Shown one piece after another: positions 8,847-17,328 of a DNA stretch of 64,000 nucleotides (position 1 is its first letter; the number at the start of each line of letters is the position of its first letter). The DNA lies in assembly GCF_049747295.1 (NCBI RefSeq), contig NZ_JBMHJM010000001.1, positions 3,968,001 to 4,032,000 on the forward strand. Reading direction: 5' to 3'. The stretch comes from Afipia sp049747295. Its GTDB lineage: Bacteria > Pseudomonadota > Alphaproteobacteria > Rhizobiales > Xanthobacteraceae. The position numbers and the translations under genes were made by a program. The notes under the pieces were generated by a model. That model saw only the letters and a list, made by a program, of their open reading frames with translations. It was not told the DNA's origin and searched no databases.

Positions 8847-9728
8847 CTATTGCTTGAGATCGGCCTTGGTGGTTTCCAGCGCGGCGCGGATGCCCTGCGC
8901 CAGCTTTTGCGCATCGTCATTGGCCCAGAAGTGAATAAAGAAGGTGCGCGGCTCGTCATCCAGCATGTGGTTGTGGATCGCTGTCACCTCGATGTCGTTC
9001 TGACGCAACGCCGTGATCAACGGCACCACTTCATTCGACAGCGCAATGAAGTCGCCTGTGATCGCGGCCTTGCCGTCTCCCGTGGGCTGGAAGTTGACCG
9101 CATGCGCCGCGCCCAGCGCCGGCGGCACGGTCATGTGATCCTCCGAGATGACATCGGTACGCGGCACGCTGAACTGATAGACGCCGCCGGTGGCTTTGCC
9201 TTTCGCGCCGATGGCGTTATCCAGCGCGGCCGTGTCGAGGTCGAGATCGCTGGTTTGCCCGATGGTCGCGGGCGCCACTACGCCTGGGGTCTTGGAGAGC
9301 GCCAGTGCTTCGCGCAGCGCGATCGCCATTTTCACCGGATCGCCGTGGCCGCCCACGTGCATGTAGAACGTCGCGGGTGTTGCCCGCAGCAGGTGATTAT
9401 GAACCGCGGTGATCTGCAGTCCATCCGCCAGCAGCTTCGCCATCACCGGATTGATCTCGGATTCCGTGAGCACCAGATCGCCCATTAGCATCGCGTCCTT
9501 GCCCATCGGCTTGAACGCGACCCAACCGCCGAGCGCCAGCGCAGGCTTGATGGTGACGCCGTCGAGCGTCACGTTGAGATCCGTACGCGGGAATCCATAA
9601 CGATGTACGTCCTGCGAGACGGCAGCCTTGCGGCCCAGCGCATCATCCACCTGCGCCCAATCTGGTCCTTCAGCGTGAGCCACCGTTGTGAATGCGGCAA
9701 TCGCCGCCAGGGTTGCGAGCATCTTCAT
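8847..9728 (-). CDS. exported DUF1259 protein with two tandem domains (LppY/LpqO, ChrL-like)
   Basis: A 293-residue protein with a signal peptide (residues 1-19, ending AHA) and two DUF1259 repeats. The first has AVHNHLL followed by TFYMHVGG, the second AIHNHML followed by TFFIHFW; the repeated HNH and downstream His suggest a metal or ligand site. DUF1259 is the LppY/LpqO family; an LppY/LpqO homologue (ChrL) contributes to chromate resistance in Arthrobacter FB24. The start overlaps the stop of the upstream gene (ATGA), making this the last gene of the chr operon. A role at the periplasmic side of chromate handling is inferred from the operon. Confidence 0.87.
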   Translation of the reverse strand: MKMLATLAAIAAFTTVAHAEGPDWAQVDDALGRKAAVSQDVHRYGFPRTDLNVTLDGVTIKPALALGGWVAFKPMGKDAMLMGDLVLTESEINPVMAKLLADGLQITAVHNHLLRATPATFYMHVGGHGDPVKMAIALREALALSKTPGVVAPATIGQTSDLDLDTAALDNAIGAKGKATGGVYQFSVPRTDVISEDHMTVPPALGAAHAVNFQPTGDGKAAITGDFIALSNEVVPLITALRQNDIEVTAIHNHMLDDEPRTFFIHFWANDDAQKLAQGIRAALETTKADLKQ

Positions 9729-10402
9729 CGTCGTTCTCCACGAGTTTGATCCGCCCCCGAATCTGCGTGTTGTCCGTCGTCATGCGCCGTGACCTGAAGC
9801 CCGCCGAAGCGGGTGACGTTGTCATTCTCGCTCCACACCCCGACGTGGCCTTCGCGCACCGCGCTGCGGTCGAATGCGGTCAGCACCCAGCGGCCATCGA
9901 GAGAGATCCTGAACTCGCTGCCGCGCATATCGACCTCGAGCGTCTGCCAGTCGTCTTTCGCGATCTCGGCGTCGACGCCTGCAATTTCGTTGGGCTGGCC
10001 GTTGATGACGTGAATGACGGAGAGTCGTTCCTCATAGGCGCTGACTTTGATCAGGTCGTAATCGTCCGGACTTGTCATGCGCAGCACGAGGCCGCCGCTG
10101 GGAAGCCGGCCGCGGATCAGCCTGAACTGAACGCGCGCCTTGAGGTCGGCGGCGCGGGCTGATGGGTCGAACGCGATGAAGGCGTCGCCGCGCTTGTCCG
10201 TTGCGGAGTATTCCAGCGCGACACCATGGTCGGCGGCGCTGTCGCGGACCACGGACCAGGGCGCGCTGTCAGCCTTGTTGCCATGCCAGAACTGGAAACC
10301 CGCGGGCAGCGTACCGGGCTGGCCGAGCGAGATCGTCGCGGCGGAAGCGAGGGTAAGGCTGCCGCATATCAGCAACGCAGTGAGACAACATCGATGCAGC
10401 AT
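9725..10402 (-). CDS. exported concanavalin/DUF1080-like protein in the chr operon
   Basis: A 225-residue protein with a signal peptide (about residues 1-22, ending LASA). The body has a lectin-like beta-sandwich pattern (LPSGGLVLRMTSPDDYDLIKVS, WQTLEVDMRGSEFRISLDGRW, GHVGVWSENDNVTRFGGLQV) resembling DUF1080/LamG-type carbohydrate-binding folds. The ATG overlaps the chrA stop by one base (TGATG) with no good Shine-Dalgarno, so translation is probably coupled to chrA; the 3' end overlaps the DUF1259 start. The function is unknown. Its place between ChrA and a ChrL-like protein suggests an envelope role in chromate stress. Confidence 0.75.
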   Translation of the reverse strand: MLHRCCLTALLICGSLTLASAATISLGQPGTLPAGFQFWHGNKADSAPWSVVRDSAADHGVALEYSATDKRGDAFIAFDPSARAADLKARVQFRLIRGRLPSGGLVLRMTSPDDYDLIKVSAYEERLSVIHVINGQPNEIAGVDAEIAKDDWQTLEVDMRGSEFRISLDGRWVLTAFDRSAVREGHVGVWSENDNVTRFGGLQVTAHDDGQHADSGADQTRGERR

Positions 10403-11802
10403 CACATCATATTCAGCAGATGAAGCGCGAGGCCGGCCAGCGCGCAGCCACCCAGCGTCGCGATCATGTTGGCATTGAAACGGAAGATGGCGATTGCGGC
10501 GCCCGCCGCGAGCAGCACGGCCCAGTGATCGACACTCGCGAGCACGGGCACGTCGAACGCCAGCCCCGGCGCGCGCACCGGGGCCGTTTCACGGAACAGC
10601 GTGTGGATGGCGAACCACACCGCGAGATTGAGGATCACACCGACCACTGCCGCGGTGATCGCCGACAGCGCGCCCGCCAGCGCCTTGTTGCCGCGCATCA
10701 CCTCGATGAACGGCGCGCCGAGGAAGATCCAGAGAAAACACGGGATGAAAGTCACCCATGTGGCCAGCAACCCGCCGAGCACAGCAGCGGTCATCGGCGA
10801 CAGCGTGCCCGGATCACGGAACGCCGCCATGAAACCCACGAACTGCAACACCATGATCAATGGGCCCGGCGTGGTTTCTGCCATGCCCAGCCCATCCAGC
10901 ATCTCGCTCGGCTGCAGCCAGTGATAGTGCTGTACGGCCTGCTGGGCGACGTAAGCCAGCACCGCGTAGGCGCCTCCGAATGTGACCATCGCCATCTTGC
11001 TGAAGAACACGCCGATCTGGCTGAACACGTTGCCGCTGCCGAGCGTCATCGCGATGAGCGCCACCGGCACCAGCCACAGCAGCAGCCATACCAGCGCCAC
11101 GCGGACGGTGCGCGCGATGGTCGGCCGCGCGTGGGCTGGTAGTTCGTCACCAAGCAGGCTGTCTATCAACGCGGTCGATGCCGCCGCGCCGTGTCCGCTG
11201 TCCGATGCGAAAGCCGCCACGCCGAGCCTGGTGACAAGAAAGCCGAGCACGCCGGCGCCGAACACGATCAACGGGAATGGCAGATTAAAGAAAAAGATAG
11301 CGACGAACGCTGCAGCGGCCAGCGCTTGCGACGCAGGCGATTTCAAGGCGCGGCTGCCGACGCGCAGCACCGCCTGGATGACGATGGCAAGCACGGCGGC
11401 TTTCAGCCCGAAGAACAGCGCCGCTACGAAGCCAACCTTGCCGTAGGCTGCATAGACCATGCTCAGCGCCATGATCGAGATGACGCCCGGCACGACAAAG
11501 AGCCCGCCTGCGACGATGCCGCCGCGCGTCTTGTGCATCAGCCAGCCGACATAGGTGGCGAGTTGTTGCGCCTCGGGCCCGGGGAGCAGCATGCAGTAGT
11601 TGAGCGCATGCAGGAAACGGCTCTCTGAGATCCAGTGTTTCTCGTCCACCAGAATGCGGTGCATGACCGCGATCTGCCCCGCAGGGCCTCCGAAGGAGAG
11701 CAATGCGATCTGCAGCCACACGTAGAAAGCCTCGCGCTCGGTCGGAAACGCAGGGCTGTCCGCGCGGGCGGATGCGCCGGGTTGGACCGTAATGTCGGTC
11801 AT
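10402..11802 (-). CDS. chrA: chromate efflux transporter ChrA (long, two-domain CHR family)
   Basis: A 466-residue polytopic membrane protein with two homologous CHR domains. The first has FLQ-type start residues WLQIALLSFGGPAGQIAVMH and LPGPEAQQLATYVGW; the second has FSKMAMVTFGGAYAVLAYV and AETTPGPLIMVLQFVGFMAAF. Both GGP/GGA and PGP signatures are typical of the family. ChrA exports chromate using the proton-motive force. It overlaps the upstream rhodanese-ChrB gene by ATGA and the downstream gene by one base, so it is the second gene of a tightly coupled four-gene operon. Confidence 0.95.
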   Translation of the reverse strand: MTDITVQPGASARADSPAFPTEREAFYVWLQIALLSFGGPAGQIAVMHRILVDEKHWISESRFLHALNYCMLLPGPEAQQLATYVGWLMHKTRGGIVAGGLFVVPGVISIMALSMVYAAYGKVGFVAALFFGLKAAVLAIVIQAVLRVGSRALKSPASQALAAAAFVAIFFFNLPFPLIVFGAGVLGFLVTRLGVAAFASDSGHGAAASTALIDSLLGDELPAHARPTIARTVRVALVWLLLWLVPVALIAMTLGSGNVFSQIGVFFSKMAMVTFGGAYAVLAYVAQQAVQHYHWLQPSEMLDGLGMAETTPGPLIMVLQFVGFMAAFRDPGTLSPMTAAVLGGLLATWVTFIPCFLWIFLGAPFIEVMRGNKALAGALSAITAAVVGVILNLAVWFAIHTLFRETAPVRAPGLAFDVPVLASVDHWAVLLAAGAAIAIFRFNANMIATLGGCALAGLALHLLNMM

Positions 11803-12647
11803 GCTTTCACTTTCTTCGCGCTGTGCGGCGGCTTCTTCGCGGTATGAGACGGCCAGTTATGTGTCTCATCGGTGGCATCGCGGCACCAGCGGTAGAATGC
11901 ATCGAACAACAGCATTCCGGCGTCGAGTTGCGCGAGGTCGTCGGAATACATCCGCGACAGGCCAAGCGCCGCCGCCAATAGACCGGAGGCCTGTGGTGCG
12001 AGATCGAGTCGCGCGGTATCGGCGCCGCGCACGATGGTCGCCAGACGGTCGAGCGGTTGCGTGGCGAGTTCGAATTCCTCGATCATGATGTCGAACGTGC
12101 AGAGGTCGCCGCGGTGGCCCCAGTGGACGCCCTCGATGTCGAATGGCACGGCCTTGAACTGCTCGGCGACCGGCGCGACTTCCGATGCGGTGACGAAGAG
12201 AAAGACGGCTGACGGATCGATAAAGCGGCGGATCAGCCAAGGGCAGGCGATGCGGTCGATCTTCGGTCGGGCGCGGGTCACCCACACCGTGCGGCCCCGT
12301 GCATCGCGCGGCGGAATTTTTGAGGCCGGCACTAGCGGCAGTTTCGCTGCGGTCCATGCTTCCATGCCGCCGTCGAGGATATTCGCGGTGCTGCCGGCGA
12401 CCCGCAGCCAGGCGGCGACGCCTTCGCTGGTTTTGCCGCCGCGCGCGCAGATCGCGATCACCGGCTTGCCGTTGTAGAGCGGGGCCCATTCGGCGACTTC
12501 GTGATGGCTTCGGTGGACTGCGGAGGGGATGAGTTTCGGATCGGCGGCAAAGTCGTCGCCGGTCCTGACATCGATCAGGATCGGGCAGGCGGGCGTGCCG
12601 ACAAGACGGCCGAGTTTATCCGCTGAGATAGAATTGATGGCAGACAT
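11799..12647 (-). CDS. chrB: rhodanese-ChrB chromate resistance fusion protein
   Basis: A 282-residue protein. Residues 1-110 are a rhodanese domain with the active-site loop ICARGGKTSEG (Cys nucleophile) and the family ending ILDGGMEAW. The rest matches the ChrB C-terminal domain (TRARPKIDRIACPWLIRRFIDP, VHWGHRGDLCTFDIMIEEF, RMYSDDLAQLDAGM). ChrB proteins act in chromate resistance and sometimes as regulators, but the DNA-binding N-terminus of regulatory ChrB is replaced here by rhodanese. The start at 12647 is chosen for GAGGGAC just upstream; the frame is open further to 12731. It is the first gene of the chr operon, behind the promoter at 12725-12753. Confidence 0.88.
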   Translation of the reverse strand: MSAINSISADKLGRLVGTPACPILIDVRTGDDFAADPKLIPSAVHRSHHEVAEWAPLYNGKPVIAICARGGKTSEGVAAWLRVAGSTANILDGGMEAWTAAKLPLVPASKIPPRDARGRTVWVTRARPKIDRIACPWLIRRFIDPSAVFLFVTASEVAPVAEQFKAVPFDIEGVHWGHRGDLCTFDIMIEEFELATQPLDRLATIVRGADTARLDLAPQASGLLAAALGLSRMYSDDLAQLDAGMLLFDAFYRWCRDATDETHNWPSHTAKKPPHSAKKVKA

Positions 12648-12698
12648 GATGCGTCCCTCAAATGAGTATTGGACGCGATTCTTGGGCATGTCGCCTTG

Positions 12699-12717
12699 TG
12701 GGGAGATCGCTTCCCCA
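12699..12717. promoter_or_regulatory. candidate operator of the chr operon
   Basis: An inverted repeat TGGGGA-N7-TCCCCA lies directly downstream of the predicted -10 box of the chr promoter, about at +1 to +19. A bound repressor would block initiation or elongation. The regulator is not identifiable in the window, because the ChrB here lacks the usual DNA-binding half. Confidence 0.5.
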
Positions 12718-12724
12718 TAGGTCT

Positions 12725-12753
12725 TATTCAATCATTCGAGACGCCGATGTCAA
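12725..12753 (-). promoter_or_regulatory. sigma-70-type promoter of the chr operon
   Basis: On the minus strand a perfect -35 TTGACA (12748-12753) is followed after 17 bases by TGAATA (12725-12730) as -10. Initiation near 12718 would give a leader of about 70 bases ahead of chrB. Confidence 0.6.
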
Positions 12754-12805
12754 CCGGCGTGGCGCGAAGAAAATATGTCAGTGGTGTGATCCTGTAGGGA
12801 ACAAA

Positions 12806-12834
12806 AAAGCCGCCCCACATTGTGGAGCGGCTTT
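12806..12834. terminator. rho-independent terminator after the chemoreceptor gene
   Basis: A hairpin with arms AAAGCCGCCCCACA and TGTGGAGCGGCTTT (one mismatch) is flanked by A-runs on the left, which read as a T-run on the minus strand, and by TTTGTTTT on the right. It lies 37 bases past the stop of the minus-strand chemoreceptor gene. Confidence 0.75.
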
Positions 12835-12870
12835 GTTTTCCTTGGACGTCTTCTTAGTTGAGTTCTGGTC

Positions 12871-14832
12871 TCACGCCGCGCGGACCTCGCGCAGGAAGGC
12901 GTCGACCTGCGATTTCAGCGTCTCGCCGCTGCGCGACAGTTCGGAGGCGGAGGCAACCACCTGATCGGCGGCGAGTCCGGTCTCGCGGGCAGCTTCCTTG
13001 ACGCCGACGATATTCGCCGACACTTCACCGGTGCCGCGGGCAGCTTCGGCCACGTTGTGCGCGATCTCGCGCGTCGCAGCACCCTGTTCCTCGACAGCGG
13101 ACGCGATCGCACTGGCGATCTCGTTCACCTTGCCGATGGTCTTGGTGATGCCGTCAATCGCCTCCGCTGACGACCGCGTGGCGGCCTGGATGGCGCTGAC
13201 CTGGGTTGCGATTTCGTCGGTCGCCTTCGAGGTCTGGCTCGCCAGCGCCTTCACTTCAGATGCGACCACTGCGAAGCCGCGGCCCGCTTCGCCTGCGCGA
13301 GCCGCCTCGATGGTGGCGTTGAGCGCGAGCAGGTTGGTCTGCGCTGCGATTTCGCTGATCAGCTTCACCACGTCGCCGATCTTCTGGGCCGCTTCTTCCA
13401 GCCCTTGCACTTCGGCGTTGGTATCGTTGGCCTGCCGCGCAGCGTTGCCCGCGACCTGCGCGGATTCGTTGACCTGCTGCGCGATCTCGTTGATCGAGGC
13501 GTTCAGCTGCTCGACAGCCGCCGCGACGGCCTGCGAGTTGGCCGAGGCCTCTTCGGAAGCCTGCGCCACGGCAGAGGTCTGCGCGGTGGCTTCTTCCGCC
13601 GTGCCTGCCATGGATTCTGCCGTGGTGCGCAGTTCGGTGGCCGCCGCGCCGACGGTGTCTACAATGCTGCCGACACTGACTTCGAATTTTTGCGCTAGCG
13701 CATTCATGGCATTGCGCCGTTCGGCTTCAGACTGCGTACGCTGCTCTTCCTGCGCACAGCGCAGGCGGCCGGTTTCGCTTAAGCCTCCGCGGAACACTTC
13801 CAGCGCGTTGGCCATGGAGCCGATCTCGTCGCGGCGATCGGCTCCCGGCACGGCGATGTCGTAGTTGCCCGCGGCCATGGCCCGCATCGCTCCGTCGAGC
13901 GCGAGGATCGGCTTGGCCAGGCCGCGACCGACCCAGGCGGCGATCAGGCCCGCGAGCAGGACGGCCGCAATCGCGCCGCCTGCCAGCCACTCGGTGGATT
14001 GGCGCGAAAGCTCCGCATAGGCGGTGGTGTTGCGAATGATCTCGACCACTGCCACCGGCTGGCCGGAGAAGTTCTTGATCTGGCCGAAGGTGGTGGAGGT
14101 CGGTACGCCGCCGCGTTCGCCCTTGCTGAAGATTTCCTCGCCGCCCATGGCGCGCTTGATCACGTCAAGTGACGGCGGAGCTTCCTTGATCGTGCTGGCG
14201 AGCGTCTTCACCGCGTTGTCGCTGATCTGGTGAATGGCGACATCGACGCCGAAGCGCTCCTTCATCGACTTCACGAAGGTGTTGCCGAACGGCGCGCCGA
14301 TATCGACGCTGCCGAGCACGGTGCTGCCATCGAGGATCGCTGCGGTGCCGAAGATGTTGAGCACGTCGTGGCCGGCTTCGACACCGCCGAGCGGCTTGCC
14401 GGTGGAAAGCACCTGCGCGACCATTTTGCGGCGCTTGGTCACGTCATCGCCGAACACTTTCGGGTTATGCGAGCGTGCAAGCGAGATGCCGGGCGGGACC
14501 TGGATGGTGATCAGCTCGAGACCGTGGGGTTTGTTGCTTGCGAGGGCGTCTGCCAGCAGCTTCAGGGTCGCGTCGCGATCCTTCGCGCGCACCACGTTTT
14601 TCAGGTCCGGCATTGTCGCGAGGGCATTTGCCACCACCTGCACGGCGCGGGTGTCGGACTCGATGGCGGAAAGAATGTTGGTGTAGTCATCGCTCAATTC
14701 GCGATGCAGCGCGAGATCAATCGCGACATGCTGGCGCCACAGGCCAAATGCGGAAAGCCCGGCGCAGGTGACGGCCGCCACCAGCGAAATAGCAATCATG
14801 ATACGGGCGGAAACGGACTGTAGCCGACGCAT
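12871..14832 (-). CDS. methyl-accepting chemotaxis protein
   Basis: A 653-residue chemoreceptor. It has a transmembrane helix at about residues 11-31, a periplasmic sensor of about 250 residues with a cache-like pattern (TVLGSVDIGAPFGNTFVKSM), a second helix at about 282-303, a HAMP domain to about 355 and a long cytoplasmic coiled-coil signalling domain. The CheW/CheA-binding hairpin is the conserved ISEIAAQTNLLALNATIEAARAGE-type stretch. TGGAGG precedes the ATG. The C-terminal end lacks a clear CheR-binding pentapeptide. No che genes are nearby, so it feeds a distant chemotaxis system; the ligand is unknown. Confidence 0.93.
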   Translation of the reverse strand: MRRLQSVSARIMIAISLVAAVTCAGLSAFGLWRQHVAIDLALHRELSDDYTNILSAIESDTRAVQVVANALATMPDLKNVVRAKDRDATLKLLADALASNKPHGLELITIQVPPGISLARSHNPKVFGDDVTKRRKMVAQVLSTGKPLGGVEAGHDVLNIFGTAAILDGSTVLGSVDIGAPFGNTFVKSMKERFGVDVAIHQISDNAVKTLASTIKEAPPSLDVIKRAMGGEEIFSKGERGGVPTSTTFGQIKNFSGQPVAVVEIIRNTTAYAELSRQSTEWLAGGAIAAVLLAGLIAAWVGRGLAKPILALDGAMRAMAAGNYDIAVPGADRRDEIGSMANALEVFRGGLSETGRLRCAQEEQRTQSEAERRNAMNALAQKFEVSVGSIVDTVGAAATELRTTAESMAGTAEEATAQTSAVAQASEEASANSQAVAAAVEQLNASINEIAQQVNESAQVAGNAARQANDTNAEVQGLEEAAQKIGDVVKLISEIAAQTNLLALNATIEAARAGEAGRGFAVVASEVKALASQTSKATDEIATQVSAIQAATRSSAEAIDGITKTIGKVNEIASAIASAVEEQGAATREIAHNVAEAARGTGEVSANIVGVKEAARETGLAADQVVASASELSRSGETLKSQVDAFLREVRAA

Positions 14833-15163
14833 AAAGCCTCCAGAAAACGATAGTTAATAAACATAAACCTGTGTGACATTATTTATACGTTTCGCCTCAA
14901 CAGCCCGTTAAGGCTGGAGTTTGCGCGACAAATTAATGTGCAGCCGACGTTTCATTTACTGGAACGGAAGGCGCAGTTCGCTCGCGTTGCGATGTTTTGA
15001 TGCAGAATGTGCAAAGAGCGGATGCAAGATGTGCCAAGACGCGCATGCAAATGTAAGCCTGATCAGCGAGAGACCATCGCCGTAAACGGGTGATGCGCGG
15101 CGCTGTTGGCGTTTCCGAGTGAAGTGGCGACCGGTTTGCGTGAAGGAAACGCGTCAAGACGCT
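14833..15163. other. 331-base intergenic region
   Basis: The right part of the chemoreceptor promoter region (14833-14930) is AT-rich, with an ATAAATAAT stretch on the minus strand suitable for a promoter. The remainder contains a 74-codon frame at 14933-15157 without ribosome-binding site or recognisable domain, which I do not call. No terminator hairpin is evident after the kinase gene. Confidence 0.4.
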
Positions 15164-16879
15164 CTAGGCGTCGCGCGGCTCTTCCTTCGGCGAGATGAAC
15201 CGCAGATGGCATATGAAGCCGGACGGCGGATAGTGCAGGTTGGCTTCGCCGCCGAGCTGCCGGCTGAGATTCTGAATCAGCTTGGTGCCGAATCCTTCCG
15301 CGGTCGGCGGCGCCACCTCGGGGCCGTCGGCCTCGCTCCATAGCAGGCTGACAGCCGTGCCTTCGTTGCACGCGTGCGCCGTCCAGGTGATCGTGACGCG
15401 CCCGTGCTCGTTCGACAGCGCGCCGTATTTGAGCGCGTTGGTGCAGAGTTCATGCAGGATCATCGCCATCGGCACCGCTGTTGTCGGCGGCAGGTTCACC
15501 TCGGGGCCTGCAATGGAGAAGCGATGTCCGCGCTCCTGTTTCAGCGGCGCCATGGCGGCTTCCGCCACTTCGGACAGATCCGCATGCCGCCAGTGCTTGC
15601 GCGTCAGCAGATCGTGGCTGCGCACCAGCGCCTGCAGGCGATCCTGAAACTGGCGCAACGCTTCCGGTCCCTGGCTGTGGCGGAAGCTGAGACTCGCAAT
15701 GGACTGCACGGTGGCGAGCGTGTTCTTCACGCGATGCGCGAGCTCATGCACCAAAATCTCGCGGCGTTCTTCCGCGAAGGCGCGCTGCTCTTCGCGCAAT
15801 GCATTTTCGTCCATCAATCGGTCGATGGTCTGGCCGAGAATGCCGATCTCGTCGCTGCGGTCGACGATGCCGGTCCGCGCGGTATCGTGACCGCGCCGCC
15901 ATGCTTCGGCTGTGGCCACCATCTGCATCAGCGGGCGGCGGATGATGATTTCGCCCACCAGCCACGCCAGCAGAAACGCGATTGCGGTGCCGAGCCCGTA
16001 AAGCGCAATGCTATTACGCACTGCGCGGTCGATCGGCGCGGAGGCTTCCGAGCGCGCAATGCCTGTGCTCACGTAGAGGCCGAACGAGGTCACGGCCGGC
16101 GGCACGTAACCGATGATGCGTTCGTTGCCGTCGAGGCTCGTGATGTTCGCCGTGCCCGAGGTCTGGCTTTGCACCAGATGCATGTTGGCCGGGGGAATCT
16201 TGGTGCCGATATATCTCAACGGCTCCGGTTCGCGGGCGATGATCACGCCGTTGCGGTCGGCGATGATGGCGGAGCCGCCGCGCGCGATGCTGCGCCGGGA
16301 GAGCTGCCGGCCGAGCCAGACGAGATCGACCCCGGCGACGACGGCGCCCTGCGCTTTGCCGTCCCGTACGATCGGCAGTGCAATCGGAATGATGTCCCGG
16401 CCGGAAATCTTGCTCTTGGTATAAGGACCGATGGAGAATCTCTGGCTGTCCACGGCGTCGCGAAAATAGTCGCGATCGGCGAGATTGGGCGAAGCGGCGC
16501 CCGGCTCGCTGATGCAGCGGATGTTGCCGTCGAGACCGACCACGAGAATGGCGGTGACCGGCGCGATGTTCGGCCGCAAACGGACGAGGTAGTCGGTACA
16601 GACGGTGTCGTTCGCTTCGTGCACCTCCTCAGCTTCCGACACCGCGTGCATCGTGCCTTGGAGGCCGTCGAACACCTGGTCGAGCTCGGCCACCACGGCC
16701 TGCGTCGAGCGGAGTGCTTCGGCGCGCACCTCGGCGTAACGCGTGTTGCGCAGATCGAGCGCGTTGTAGATCAGCGCGACCATGCCGGGCAGGGACGCCA
16801 CCAGCGTGAGGGCCAGCAGCCGGTGAGTGAGCGACATGCGGCGTATAAGGTTGCGAAGTGACACGCCGTCTGGCCCCAT
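15164..16879 (-). CDS. membrane-bound HWE/HisKA_2-type sensor histidine kinase with cache domain
   Basis: A 571-residue sensor kinase. Transmembrane helices at about 18-38 and 290-313 enclose a periplasmic cache-like domain (DRDYFRDAV at 135-143, then GPYTKSKISGRDIIPIALPI). HAMP-like residues follow, then the phosphoacceptor motif HELAHRVKNTLATVQSIA (His at about 382), of the HWE/HisKA_2 group. An N-box HELCTNALKYGA and a G-box-like GFGTKLIQNL form the ATPase domain. These kinases often phosphorylate stand-alone regulators, and in this order frequently feed the general stress response through PhyR. No response regulator is adjacent. The start is uncertain between 16879 and 16837. Confidence 0.9.
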   Translation of the reverse strand: MGPDGVSLRNLIRRMSLTHRLLALTLVASLPGMVALIYNALDLRNTRYAEVRAEALRSTQAVVAELDQVFDGLQGTMHAVSEAEEVHEANDTVCTDYLVRLRPNIAPVTAILVVGLDGNIRCISEPGAASPNLADRDYFRDAVDSQRFSIGPYTKSKISGRDIIPIALPIVRDGKAQGAVVAGVDLVWLGRQLSRRSIARGGSAIIADRNGVIIAREPEPLRYIGTKIPPANMHLVQSQTSGTANITSLDGNERIIGYVPPAVTSFGLYVSTGIARSEASAPIDRAVRNSIALYGLGTAIAFLLAWLVGEIIIRRPLMQMVATAEAWRRGHDTARTGIVDRSDEIGILGQTIDRLMDENALREEQRAFAEERREILVHELAHRVKNTLATVQSIASLSFRHSQGPEALRQFQDRLQALVRSHDLLTRKHWRHADLSEVAEAAMAPLKQERGHRFSIAGPEVNLPPTTAVPMAMILHELCTNALKYGALSNEHGRVTITWTAHACNEGTAVSLLWSEADGPEVAPPTAEGFGTKLIQNLSRQLGGEANLHYPPSGFICHLRFISPKEEPRDA

Positions 16880-17037
16880 CCCCTTGTGTGCTCCGCCCGT
16901 GCGCGGAGCTCAAATCGCGGTTCATTGAAACCGGATCGCCCGAAACTGACAACGCGGCACGAATCCGGCTTTTTTGGATGCCGTCGGTCAAGTTCCGGCC
17001 GTCGTTGTGCAAGTTCCGGAAAAAGCAAAGAGAGGGC

Positions 17038-17066
17038 GTGACGCGGCGAAAATGGTTCGCTATAGA
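17038..17066 (+). promoter_or_regulatory. promoter of tRNA-Trp
   Basis: GTGACG (17038-17043) and TATAGA (17061-17066) are separated by 17 bases and end 10 bases before the tRNA. This is a good match to a housekeeping promoter placed correctly for a short tRNA leader. Confidence 0.55.
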
Positions 17067-17076
17067 AGCGGCCAAT

Positions 17077-17152
17077 AGGAGTGTAGCTCAATTGGTAGAG
17101 CACCGGTCTCCAAAACCGGGGGTCGTAGGTTCGAGCCCTACCACTCCTGCCA
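17077..17152 (+). tRNA. tRNA-Trp (CCA anticodon)
   Basis: A 76-base cloverleaf with acceptor stem AGGAGTG/CACTCCT, a TAGCTC D-arm, anticodon stem CCGGT/ACCGG with CCA at 17110-17112, a GTAGG-TTCGAGC-CCTAC T-arm, discriminator G and an encoded CCA end. In most alphaproteobacteria tRNA-Trp sits just before secE-nusG; here it is followed by a small membrane protein and a MOSC gene. Confidence 0.97.
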
Positions 17153-17328
17153 GCGAATAGAAATTTATCATAAATTTCAATGATTTGATAGCCAAAGGCA
17201 GACGCATCTAGGGCTTGATGTTGTTTGACCAAAGGACTGCACGTAGGTTTCGGGGCTCGGAACTCCGAAATGGCCGATGCCTTTGACCGGCTCCGGAGCC
17301 GCCGATCTTCGACCTGGATTGGTGCGCG

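Noticed and set aside
14933..15157. A 74-codon minus-strand frame between the chemoreceptor and the kinase
   Set aside because: No ribosome-binding site, no domain, shadow-like composition.
15374..16861. A 495-codon open frame on the plus strand
   Set aside because: It is antisense to the HWE kinase, has the Arg/His/Ala-rich composition of a shadow frame and no ribosome-binding site.
17153..17328. Possible integration site after tRNA-Trp
   Set aside because: No integrase, no second copy of the tRNA 3' end and no shift in base composition was found downstream.
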